Source: Nocardia jiangxiensis NBRC 101359 (GTDB lineage: Bacteria > Actinomycetota > Actinomycetes > Mycobacteriales > Mycobacteriaceae). From it: 64,000 bases of DNA. The position numbers and the translations under genes were made by a program. The notes below the pieces were generated by a model that saw only the letters and a list, made by a program, of their open reading frames with translations, was not told the DNA's origin and searched no databases. Location: contig NZ_BAGB01000046.1 in assembly GCF_000308615.1 (NCBI RefSeq), positions 124,001 through 188,000 of the forward strand, in the 5' to 3' direction. Shown here one piece after another: positions 53,490 to 61,564 of the stretch (position 1 is the first letter of the stretch; each line of letters opens with the position of its first letter).

Positions 53490-53975
53490 TTATCGCGCAG
53501 GCAGTTCCGGTCGCGGCTTACCGGGGGCGACCGTGCGAGCCAGAATGCCGAGCGTCGCGCGAAGTGCACTTTCCGGGATGATCGGGAAACCGGCTTGGTC
53601 CTTGAGTTCCTGTGGGACCGCCGACCAGTCGTAGTAGGACGTCACGAGTGTGCCTGCCTCGATCGGCTCCAACTCGTAGCCGTAGATGTGTTCCCACCTT
53701 CGCCGACCGTGAACGGTCCAGGCGATCTCCCGATCCGGTTCGAACCTGACGATCTCGACGGTGACGTCGTACAGCCCCAGCGGGTAATCGTTGAGAGCTT
53801 CGCGGTCCATGTGCACGACGAAGGTGTCACCTGTTCCGGTGACGACCTCTCCGCTCGCCGCCATCAGCATGCCGGAACTGTCGATGGCGACATGCCCCTG
53901 CGGATCACTGAGGATGGCGAAGATCTCGGCTGCCGGGGCGGCCACGGCTCGCTGCACTCGGAATTGTTCCAACAC
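53490..53975 (-). CDS. SRPBCC-family protein
   Basis: 161 residues. START/Bet v1-like fold (SRPBCC): FRVQRAVAAPAAEIFAILSDP opening and a long beta-rich middle (VTVEIVRFEPDREIAWTVHG, YGYELEPIEAGTLVTS). Such proteins bind hydrophobic ligands; some are polyketide cyclases or lipid-binding proteins. No catalytic site can be assigned. It is divergent from the truncated LLM oxidoreductase (56 bp apart). Confidence 0.85.
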   Translation of the reverse strand: MLEQFRVQRAVAAPAAEIFAILSDPQGHVAIDSSGMLMAASGEVVTGTGDTFVVHMDREALNDYPLGLYDVTVEIVRFEPDREIAWTVHGRRRWEHIYGYELEPIEAGTLVTSYYDWSAVPQELKDQAGFPIIPESALRATLGILARTVAPGKPRPELPAR

Positions 53976-54031
53976 AAGAGAATCCTACAAGTGCGCGCCC
54001 TACCCTGGGGATGCCACGACAGGAGCCGTCC

Positions 54032-55684
54032 ATGCCAGAGCAACGCCATCTCCATCTGAACCTGGTAGCCAACGACCTCAACCTGCACCAGGGAGCCTAC
54101 AAATACGAACGGGCGCAGGGCGTTCCCGAACGCAGCACCTTCGAGCGCCTGCTCGAGTACGGTGCATTCGGCGACGAGGGTCTGTTCACCGCCTTGTTCG
54201 TCGGCGACATCCCCGGCATGCAGGGGTCTCCGGCATTCGACGGCGGGCCGGCCGAACCCATCACCGCGCTGACCGCGATCTCCCAGCACACCGAGCACGT
54301 CGGCCTGATCGCGACGGCGTCGACGACCTTCTACGACCCGTACACCCTGGCCCGGCTGCTGGCCTCGCTCGACCAAGTCTCCGATGGCCGCGCCGGATAC
54401 AACGCGGTCACCTCGGTGATCGACCGGTTCGCACTGAACTACAGCCTGCAACACCATCTGGATCGCGCGGAGCGCTATCAACGCGCCGACGAGTTCCTCC
54501 AGGTCCTGCGAGCCTTGTGGGACAACCGAGCAATGCGCCGTGATCCCGACGGCCTGACCCGGTTCTACGCCGAACCGATCGACCACCAGGGCAACCTGTT
54601 TCAGGTCTGCGGACCACTCAACATCGCGCCCAGCCGCCAGCACCGGCCGCTCATCGCGCAGGCCGGCGGGTCGGGCCCCGGCATCAAGGTCGCCGCCAAA
54701 CATGCCGAGATGGTGTTCACCAACTCCTCCACTCGCGCCGGCGCCGCGGTCTACCGCGAGGCACTGGACAAGGCGCTCATCGAACAGGGCCGGACCCCGG
54801 GTTCGGTCCCGGCCATCCCCGGTCTCATCCCCTACCTCGGCCGGACCGTGAAAGAGGCCGAGGAGAAACTGCGCGAACTGGACAGTCACGTCGATTGGGA
54901 ACCCCTCGCACCATTCGCGCTGGGACAGTTCGGCATCGACATCCCGCTCGGCGACATCACCGAACCGTTCCCCACCCATCTGCTACCGCGCCCGGAAGAC
55001 GTCGAGGGGACGATCAAGAGCACCTTCGGCAACTACGTCGGGCTCTACGACTGGATTCGGCAGCACCCCGCTGTGACCGTGCGCGAGGTCGTCGCCCAGG
55101 CGGTCGGCCGCGGCGGCCACGCGACGAGCGCGTTCGCCGTGCAGGCCGACCTGATCGGCACTGTGCACAACACCAGCGACGTAGCCATCGATACCGAGTG
55201 CGGCGGTCCGCTCGGCATGTTCGGAGATGCCGGTGTCCCTGCACACGGCCAGGCCCAGCCGCCAACCGTCCACTTCCAGCACGGCGGGCTCGCCAGGGCG
55301 GAAACGATCGGATTCGCTGTCGTGCAGATACACCTTCCGGTAGAGCACCGAGGCGCCGCGGTGATCCACTGCGAGAACACCGATATGAGGTCCGGGTACC
55401 GGCGCACCGACCAGTGCAATCGTCCGAGCCCGCGCACATGCGGCGATGATGGGAGCCAGCCGATCATCGTGCGGCGCAATGACTTCGGCATCCAACTCGT
55501 ACCCGGTCAGCGACATCTCCGGGAACACCACAACCCGCGCCCCGGCCGTCCGGATCAGCTCGGCGTGTGTCACCGCATTCTCGGCTACCGCATGAGCCAC
55601 ACACCGAGGCTGGGCGACAGCGATCCGCAAGGCTTGCCGCACTGGGCCTCCCATCCTCAGCTCCCCGACGTGCAAGGACGGTAG
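54032..55684 (+). pseudogene. LLM-class flavin-dependent oxidoreductase, C-terminus lost at a deletion scar
   Basis: From ATG 54032 (AGGAG upstream) the protein matches nitrilotriacetate-monooxygenase-type LLM enzymes: DGGPAEPITALTAISQHTEH, TASTTFYDPYTLARLLASLD, GGSGPGIKVAAKHAEMVF, and so on up to VREVVAQAVGRGGH at about residue 363. From there the frame continues through the antisense strand of a hydrolase to 55684. The last 70-90 residues of the family are missing and replaced by unrelated sequence. The junction is at about 55,120. The protein may still be made, but the barrel is incomplete. Confidence 0.8.
54983..55654 (-). pseudogene. Carbon-nitrogen hydrolase (nitrilase superfamily), C-terminus lost at the same scar
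   Basis: From ATG 55654 the leftward protein has the nitrilase-fold Glu in VVVFPEMSLTGYEL, the catalytic Lys in VLYRKVYLHD, and the Cys in LAVCRDTGISEHAE, in the family's order. Homology ends at HGERARR near 55,121; the reading frame then continues as antisense of the LLM gene to 54983. About 80-100 C-terminal residues are gone. All three catalytic residues (Glu, Lys, Cys) precede the break, but the fold is not complete. A convergent deletion that joined two 3' ends explains both truncations. Confidence 0.8.
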
Positions 55685-55988
55685 CCGGACCGAACCAGCG
55701 GAGCAACCGAAGCAACGCACTGACTACTTCGCCGCGCGAAGCACGGTTCGAATCGGCGACGCGGCAGACAAATCAACGTGCCGAGATCATCTCAGGTATG
55801 TGTACGTGCTCTTGCCGCATTCGACGCAGCGGCCCAACTATTCGACGCCGGTCCCGAGGGCTCCCGATCCTTCTGCCCGGCAACGCTTTCGATCCCCACG
55901 AGCGCACGCACATGCCGATTATCGAGCGATTCGAGTCATCGGCGACCCATCGGATGCCGGAAACGCCGTCGTCCGCGCAGGCCCGGTT
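55685..55988. other. Non-coding or decayed stretch
   Basis: About 300 bp between the hydrolase start and the LLM remnant. No frame has a family I recognise; one frame (LAAFDAAAQLFDAGPEGS near 55810) looks protein-like but is too short to assign. Possibly decayed genic DNA, in keeping with the neighbours. Confidence 0.4.
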
Positions 55989-56392
55989 TCAAAGCACGGC
56001 ATCAGCCAGGCGGTCGACCTGATCGGGATCGGTGCCGTAGCAGTAGAGGATGACCTCATCGGCGCCGAGATCTTCGAATTGCCGGATAGCGGAACGGATC
56101 TGCTCCGGGGTGGTGAGCATGCCGTCGGCCATGTAGTCGGCGCGGCCGCTGAACTCGTAGTAGCCGAGAATGGCTCCCCGGGGCGGTCGATCAACGACTG
56201 TGGGCCGAGGACCGTGTTCAGCTGGGCAACGACGCGCGGCGAGCCGGAGCGGCCGTGGTCGAGCAGTGCGGGATCGCGCAGCGGTGCGATCAGCACCTCG
56301 GTCTGCAGGCGGATGCGGTTGGTGGCACCGGCGAGCATCGTCAGGAGGCTGCGCGAACATGGCATGCCCGCGTAATGGGCCTCATCCCCGGC
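55989..56392 (-). pseudogene. Collapsed LLM-class (F420/FMN) oxidoreductase
   Basis: Two pieces of one protein in different frames. The upstream piece (about 56245-56392) reads AHYAGMPCSRSLLTMLAG, then ATNRIRLQTEVLIAPLRDP, as in the N-terminal half of LLM enzymes. The downstream piece (55989-56177) reads GRADYMADGMLTTPEQIR, then DEVILYCYGTDPDQVDRLAD and stops. The middle of the protein (well over 100 residues) is deleted and the frame is broken. No functional product expected. Confidence 0.75.
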
Positions 56393-56492
56393 GCGGCGGG
56401 GGATGTTCGACTTCACCGCACGATTCGCAAGTGGCAAAACGATAACTCGAAGAGGTGTTGCTCGCGCAGTGTTCGTGAGTAACTTCTCGAGT

Positions 56493-57413
56493 ATGGACAA
56501 TGAGGGACCCAGCCGGACAGCGCTCGTGACTGCCTACGCCCGTGCCTATCATCAAATTGCCGACCGGCCAAGGATTCTCACCGATCCACTGGCGGCACGT
56601 CTGCTGGGTGTCACTGTGGATGAGCTGACCGAATTGGGCCGGCCAGCAGCGGATCGTCCCGATAGCGGTGCGGGTTCGGGAATCCTGCGGCTGGGTGTCA
56701 GTGATCGGCCGCGCCGCCTGTTCTTTGCTGCTCGTGCCCGTTTCGCCGAGGATCGCGTGGCCGAGGCCGTCGCTGCCGGCGTGCGACAGGTCGTGATTCT
56801 CGGCGCGGGCCTGGATACCTTCGCCTACCGCAACCCGCATCCTGGTCTGCGTGTCTTCGAGGTCGACCATCCCGCTACCCAAGCGTGGAAACGCCAACGC
56901 CTCGCCGCATCCGGTATCGACCAACCCGAGCGGCTGACTTTCGTGCCGGTCGACTTCGAAACCGACACACTGGCAACACGATTGGAGGCCGCCGGATTCG
57001 CCCGGACCGATCCGGCCGTGTTCGTGTGGCTCGGTGTCGTCTTCTATCTGACCCCGGACGCCACCCGCACTACCCTCGAATACATTGCTGGTCAATCGGA
57101 GCCGGTCGAGGTGATCTTCGACTACCTGCAGGCGGCCGACACCGACGAGGAACGCGCGCAGTTGCAGGCGCGCGCGCATCGAGCGGCAGCTGTCGGCGAA
57201 CCCTGGTTCAGCTACTTCACTCCTGACCACATCGCCGCACAGTTGCGCGCGCTCGGCTTCACCGACGTCGAAGACCACTCCGCCACGGACCTCATCGCTG
57301 GATACCTCGAGGGATCCGCGGAATTCGAGGGCGAACCACCCCAGGCACTGCGCCCGGTCCGCATACTACGAGCGAGCGATAGCCGGGCTAGCCGACGAGG
57401 TGAGATCGCATAG
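56493..57413 (+). CDS. Class I SAM-dependent methyltransferase (mycobacterial S-adenosylmethionine-dependent family)
   Basis: 306 residues. The N-terminal TALVTAYARAYHQIADRPRI with ILTDPLAARLLG and the SAM motif VVILGAGLDTFAYR then FEVDHP are those of the ML2640/leucine carboxyl methyltransferase-like family of mycobacteria and relatives. Substrate unknown; many copies occur in these genomes, often near polyketide or lipid genes. Start at ATG 56493; a GTG six codons upstream is possible. It overlaps the 3' end of the convergent LysR gene by 26 bp. Confidence 0.9.
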   Translation: MDNEGPSRTALVTAYARAYHQIADRPRILTDPLAARLLGVTVDELTELGRPAADRPDSGAGSGILRLGVSDRPRRLFFAARARFAEDRVAEAVAAGVRQVVILGAGLDTFAYRNPHPGLRVFEVDHPATQAWKRQRLAASGIDQPERLTFVPVDFETDTLATRLEAAGFARTDPAVFVWLGVVFYLTPDATRTTLEYIAGQSEPVEVIFDYLQAADTDEERAQLQARAHRAAAVGEPWFSYFTPDHIAAQLRALGFTDVEDHSATDLIAGYLEGSAEFEGEPPQALRPVRILRASDSRASRRGEIA

Positions 57414-58254
57414 CGGCTTCCATCGGTTCGATCAGCAGGTTCGGATCGTGCGCGCGAGTGACGAGCACGACCTCGCACGGCTCGATGCCGTCCAGGGGTA
57501 CGAGGGCGATATCGTCGCGGTTGGTGGCACGGTGGTCGCCCGCGGGCAGGACCGCGATGCAGTGACCGGTGGCGATGAGTTCGAGTTTGTCCTCGAAACT
57601 GTCCTCGAGGGCGGGCGCGGGCGGTGCCGGACGGTCACCGACGGCCCGGGGTGCGCTCCAGATCGTCGGCGTCTTGTCGCAGGCCACGAGTTGCTCGTCG
57701 GCGAGTTCGTCGAGGTCGGCGGAGTCCTTGCCCGCCAAGCGATGGGTCACCGGCACGACGAGCACGCGTGGTTCTCTATACAGAGTCCGCACGTGCAGGC
57801 CGTCCGTCGGGAAGGGCAGCGGGCGCCGGGTGATGAGCACGTCCACTCGGCGTTCGGGCAGGGCGTGCGTGGCGTTCCAGTCGAGGTGCCGCGTGCGGAT
57901 CCGCGCGTCGGGGTGGCGGGCCCGCAACGCCTGAACCGCGGGTGTGATGACCAGGCCCTCGGAGTAGCCGATGGTGATCGCGTGCGGCGAGGCGGCGGCC
58001 TCGGCCGCGCGCTGGGCCTGGTCGGCGGTGTGCAGGAGTGCACGCGCGTGGGTGAGGAATACCTGGCCTGCATCGGTGAGGCTGCTGCCCTGCGGGGTGC
58101 GGTCGAGCAGGCGGACACCGAGCTGATGTTCGAGGCGCTGGATCTGACGACTGAGCGAGGGCTGAGCCAGGTGCAGCGTGGCGGCGGCGCGCCCGAAATT
58201 GCCGTGCTCGGCAACGACGGTGAAGTAGCGCACGAGTCGCAGATCCAGATCCAC
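57388..58254 (-). CDS. LysR-family regulator divergent from an SDR gene
   Basis: 288 residues if the GTG at 58254 is used (ATG 58275 would add seven). HTH VRYFTVVAEHGNFGRAAATL and HLAQPSLSRQIQRLEHQLG, typical LysR_substrate domain after it. It diverges from the SDR gene at 58346, and weak AGAT-N8-ATCT symmetry lies at 58266-58281. It may control that SDR. Its 3' end overlaps the methyltransferase gene by 26 bp, an antisense overlap that can couple the two genes. Confidence 0.9.
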   Translation of the reverse strand: MDLDLRLVRYFTVVAEHGNFGRAAATLHLAQPSLSRQIQRLEHQLGVRLLDRTPQGSSLTDAGQVFLTHARALLHTADQAQRAAEAAASPHAITIGYSEGLVITPAVQALRARHPDARIRTRHLDWNATHALPERRVDVLITRRPLPFPTDGLHVRTLYREPRVLVVPVTHRLAGKDSADLDELADEQLVACDKTPTIWSAPRAVGDRPAPPAPALEDSFEDKLELIATGHCIAVLPAGDHRATNRDDIALVPLDGIEPCEVVLVTRAHDPNLLIEPMEAAMRSHLVG

Positions 58255-58345
58255 ACATCCAGAATAGATCGCCATACATCTGCGGCATGACGACGTGCGA
58301 AACAGGTCTTGGACGGTGCGCCCGCGACGTCGTTGACTGGGAGAC

Positions 58346-59089
58346 ATGGGCAGCTACAAGGGCAAGAACATCGTAATCACCGGTGGCAGCAGCGGTTTCG
58401 GACTGACAACGGCGCGGTTGTTCGTGGATTCCGGAGCGCGAGTACTGATCACCGGCCGCAACCGGTCGACGTTGGACACGGCGCGAGAACAGTTGGGGTC
58501 CAACGCGATCGCCGTCCAGAGCGACGCGGCATCCCTGCCGGACATCGAGGCACTGGCGAAACGCGTCGCGACGGAATTCGGCCTGCTGGACGCGTTGTTC
58601 GTGAATGCGGGTGTGACCGCGTCCGCGCCATTCGAGTCCACATCACCGGACATATACGACGAACTGTTCACGATCAACGCGAAGGGCCCATACTTCACGG
58701 TGCAGAAGCTCGCGCCGTTGCTGCGTGAGGGCGCCGGCGTGGTACTGACGACGTCGGTGGCGAACATCAAGGGCATCGAAATGATCAGCGTCTACGCGGC
58801 GAGCAAAGCTGCACTGCGGTCGATGACACGGTCGCTGGCGCGAGAGTTGCTGCCGCGCGGGATCCGCGTCAACGCAATCAGCCCCGGACCGGTCGACACC
58901 GGCATCCTGGACCGGTCGATGCCACCCGAGACCGCGAAGGCGATGAAACAAGAGTTCCGCAGCCGCAATCCGATGCAACGCTTCGGACTGTCCGAGGAGA
59001 TCGCCACCGCAGTGGAGTACCTCGCGTTCGGCGCGACATTCACCACGGGAGCAGAGTTACCGGTGGACGGTGGAGCATCACAGTTGTAA
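58346..59089 (+). CDS. Short-chain dehydrogenase, divergent from LysR
   Basis: 247 residues. GGSSGFGLTTARLFVDSG loop, NAGVTASAPF, LTTSVANIKGIEM and YAASK catalytic pair; C-terminal PVDGGASQL is typical of the group. Resembles the many LysR-linked SDRs used to reduce aldehydes or ketones. ATG 58346. Substrate unknown. Confidence 0.9.
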   Translation: MGSYKGKNIVITGGSSGFGLTTARLFVDSGARVLITGRNRSTLDTAREQLGSNAIAVQSDAASLPDIEALAKRVATEFGLLDALFVNAGVTASAPFESTSPDIYDELFTINAKGPYFTVQKLAPLLREGAGVVLTTSVANIKGIEMISVYAASKAALRSMTRSLARELLPRGIRVNAISPGPVDTGILDRSMPPETAKAMKQEFRSRNPMQRFGLSEEIATAVEYLAFGATFTTGAELPVDGGASQL

Positions 59090-59169
59090 TCCGTCGAATG
59101 CGCTCTCATAGCCGCTTATCGAGCGCTTTTCCCCTGGTCACGATAACCTCCAAATCCAAGGCATCGCCG

Positions 59170-59286
59170 TCGATAGCCCTGCGGCAGGAGCAAGCCGCGC
59201 CGCCGCAGGGCCCGCTGGACGGTGGAGGTGGACCGACCAACCCTGCCGGAAAGTTCGACGCGCTGGACAAGCCGGTCATCGAACAA
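59170..59286 (-). mobile_element. Possible IS481-like transposase helix-turn-helix fragment
   Basis: One leftward frame reads LFDDRLVQRVELSG, then RVGRSTSTVQRALRRRG and LLLPQGYR. The form (a RSxxTVxRxLRRRGL helix-turn-helix followed by LLPxGY) is that of IS481/integrase-core transposases before the catalytic domain. Only about 40 codons remain; no catalytic DDE domain or inverted repeats are visible. Weak assignment. Confidence 0.35.
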
Positions 59287-59306
59287 ATGTTCGAGACTGA
59301 TGTAGG

Positions 59307-59690
59307 GTGGCTCGCGTGAACACACATTCGACTGCACTGGCACCTGATGTTCCGGCACGGAGATGGTCGGAACTGGCCGATGTCGACTTGCTGCGCACCC
59401 TCGTCGAAACCGAACGCCGTCGGCGTCGGTTGGGTGCGGCCATGGTCGCCGCCGTCGCCGAGGCCGAGCGCCGTGGTCTCGCCGCCGACACCGGCTACCG
59501 GGACACAGCGGACCTATTGAGTGATCTGCTGCGGATCAGTGCCTCCGAGGCGCGTCGGCGAATCGAAAACGCCGCTCCGCGAGCGCGCTCACGTGTCAGA
59601 AAGGCGTGGAGGGCGGTGGCGACATCTCAACCGCGTGCACGCACCGACATGCTGATGGGCGAGCGGATACTTCGGCCGTCCGGATCGTGA
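59307..59690 (+). pseudogene. DUF222 / 13E12 repeat protein, truncated
   Basis: 127 codons. The N-terminal DUF222 region is recognisable: AAVAEAERRGLAADTGYRDT, ADLLSDLLRISASEARRRIEN, as in REP13E12-type proteins, which normally go on for 300-450 residues to an HNH nuclease domain. Here the frame turns unrelated after AAPRARSR and stops, so the HNH part is missing. A remnant next to a transposase-like fragment. Confidence 0.65.
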
Positions 59691-59744
59691 TCCTCGAAGA
59701 CCAGCTCGCCTGAAGCCCGAGTTAGGTCTGTTGCGGGCAACAAA

Positions 59745-59778
59745 AAGAGCTTCGCCCCCTGGTCGGTGCGAAGCTCTT
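59745..59778 (-). terminator. Rho-independent terminator of the cold-shock gene
   Basis: On the minus strand AAGAGCTTCGC pairs with GCGAAGCTCTT (59745-59755 with 59768-59778, loop 12 nt). It is followed by a T-rich tract (plus strand CAACAAAAA at 59738-59746), a true intrinsic terminator, 17 bp after the cspA stop. Confidence 0.85.
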
Positions 59779-59794
59779 CACGAAGCGCGATGAA

Positions 59795-59998
59795 TCAGAT
59801 GACGTGGACGTCCACGGCTTGGGGGCCCTTCTGACCCTGCTCCACCGAGAACTCGACACGCTGACCCTCATCGAGGGATTTGTAACCCGAGCCGCTCACG
59901 GCCGAGTAATGCACGAAGACGTCCGGGCCGCCTCCGTCCTGAGCGATGAAGCCGAAGCCCTTTTCACCGTTGAACCACTTCACACTGCCTTGAGTCAT
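59795..59998 (-). CDS. cspA: Cold-shock protein CspA family
   Basis: 67 residues, a single cold-shock domain. RNP1 KGFGFI (residues 13-18) and RNP2 VFVHYSA (from 27) are intact. Binds single-stranded RNA/DNA and melts mRNA structures. ATG 59998; the leader towards 60100 is long and AT-richer, as is usual for csp genes. It diverges from the sigma factor gene. Confidence 0.95.
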   Translation of the reverse strand: MTQGSVKWFNGEKGFGFIAQDGGGPDVFVHYSAVSGSGYKSLDEGQRVEFSVEQGQKGPQAVDVHVI

Positions 59999-60340
59999 GC
60001 TGTAAACAACTTCTCTTCTGTAGTGAGCCGGGCAAATTTTGGTAAGAAGCCCGTCCTCGACTCCCACTATGCCATGACCTCCGATGATCCTTCGCATCGT
60101 GTTTCGGCCAGCGGTCGCGCAGCGACCGGCAGGAGCGACGCCCGCTCGCAGCGCCACCACCCCGACACCCGGTCGGCGCACAGCGGCACGGAGTCGGCCC
60201 GAATCCGAATCGCTGCCGAGTGAACATCTGTTGACCAGTACGCTGGTCATTGGTCCCGGTGATTGCCGAGCCGCTCGAGGCCTCTCTGCGGTCCTGTTTC
60301 TCGAATCGCGATGCCGCCCGAATCTCTCGGAGAGGCGAAT
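59999..60340. other. Divergent control region of cspA and the sigma factor
   Basis: About 340 bp with two promoters expected. Near the cspA start a low-GC leader (GTTGTTTACAGC) is visible. Near the sigma gene a perfect 18-bp palindrome stands at 60232-60249. I see no gene. Confidence 0.55.
60232..60249. promoter_or_regulatory. Perfect 18-bp palindrome upstream of the sigma factor
   Basis: TGACCAG-TACG-CTGGTCA, 7-bp arms exact, about 92 bp before the sigma factor start (60341). Possible operator for a dimeric regulator acting on the sigma gene and/or cspA. Confidence 0.55.
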
Positions 60341-61399
60341 GTGGCAACGACCGCAGGCGAAACAAATGACCAAGATTCCACCGGCACATTGGCGGAGCAC
60401 GATGACGCTGCGGACGACATCTGGGATGAGGAGGAGTCTCCGGCGCTGCGTCGGGCGCGCAAGGAAGCCGAGCTCACCGCCGGTGGGGACTCGACACGCG
60501 CGTATCTGAAGCAGATCGGGCGAGTTCCCCTACTCTCGGCGGCCGAGGAGGTCGATCTCGCGGTCCGGATCGAAGTCGGTCTGTATGCGGTACAGAAACT
60601 GCAGGCCGAATGCGAGGAGCCCTCGGGTCTCACGATCGCACGTCACCGAGACCTGGCCTGGCTCGCACAGGACGGCATCGCGGCCAAAGATCATCTGCTC
60701 GAGGCAAACCTGCGGCTGGTGGTGTCGATCGCCAAACGGTACAGCGGGCATGGCATGGCCTTCCTCGACCTGATCCAGGAGGGCAATCTGGGTCTGGTGC
60801 GGGCGGTCGAAAAGTTCGACTACAGCAGAGGATTCAAGTTCTCGACCTATGCCACATGGTGGATTCGCCAGGCGATCTCTCGCGCCATGGCCGACCAGGC
60901 CCGCACCATACGAATCCCCGTGCACATGGTGGAGATCATCAACAGGCTCGGGCGTGTAGAGCGCGAACTGCTTCAGCAGCTGGGCCGCGAGGCAACAGCC
61001 CAGGAGCTTGCCGCGGAATTAGGTATTACACCCGCGAAGGTTCTCGAGGTTCGGCAAATCGCACGGGAACCGATCTCGTTGGACCAGACGCTCGGTGACG
61101 AGGGCGCGACCCAGTTCGGCGATTTCATCGAAGACTCCGAGGCTGTCGTAGCCATCGAGAAGGTAGCGTTCACCCTGCTACAGGAGCAGTTGCGGTCGGT
61201 ACTCGACACGCTCAGCGAGCGCGAAGCCGGCGTGATGCGCCTGCGTTACGGCCTGGATGATGGGCAGCCTCGAACGCTCGACGACATCGGGAAGGTCTAC
61301 GGCGTCACCCGTGAGCGGATCCGGCAGATCGAGTCGAAGACGATGTCGAAGCTACGTCACCCATCGCGCTCACAGTTGCTTCGGGATTACCTCGGATAG
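60341..61399 (+). CDS. sigB: Group 2 (SigB-like) RNA polymerase sigma factor
   Basis: 352 residues from GTG 60341, chosen because GGAGAGG lies 6 nt upstream; longer in-frame starts (60263, 60311) lack it. Conserved regions: 1.2 (STRAYLKQIGRVPLLSAAEE), 2.1-2.4 (ANLRLVVSIAKRYSGHGM, LIQEGNLGLVRAVEKFDY, FSTYATWWIRQAI), 3 and 4.2 (TLDDIGKVYGVTRERIRQIE). Closest to mycobacterial SigB and HrdB paralogues; a SigA-like protein without a long N-terminus. It is likely a stress or stationary-phase sigma factor, consistent with its place next to a cold-shock gene. Non-essential paralogues of SigA are common. Confidence 0.9.
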   Translation: MATTAGETNDQDSTGTLAEHDDAADDIWDEEESPALRRARKEAELTAGGDSTRAYLKQIGRVPLLSAAEEVDLAVRIEVGLYAVQKLQAECEEPSGLTIARHRDLAWLAQDGIAAKDHLLEANLRLVVSIAKRYSGHGMAFLDLIQEGNLGLVRAVEKFDYSRGFKFSTYATWWIRQAISRAMADQARTIRIPVHMVEIINRLGRVERELLQQLGREATAQELAAELGITPAKVLEVRQIAREPISLDQTLGDEGATQFGDFIEDSEAVVAIEKVAFTLLQEQLRSVLDTLSEREAGVMRLRYGLDDGQPRTLDDIGKVYGVTRERIRQIESKTMSKLRHPSRSQLLRDYLG

Positions 61400-61420
61400 T
61401 GGGCAATGGTCCTGAGTAGT

Positions 61421-61454
61421 CGCTGGAGGCGCCGGCGCACCTCCAGCGGTTTTC
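61421..61454 (+). terminator. Rho-independent terminator of the sigma factor gene
   Basis: CGCTGGAGG (61421-61429) pairs with CCTCCAGCG (61440-61448), followed by GTTTTC. It starts 21 bp after the sigma stop. Confidence 0.85.
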
Positions 61455-61564
61455 GTACGAGACCACCAGCCATCCAGACCGGTTGACCGGCAAGGCTTTC
61501 CGACCGGCTTTATGCCGGGGTCGAGCGGGCTGCAGACATCAGGCGCCGAGCAGTGCGGGAACTT

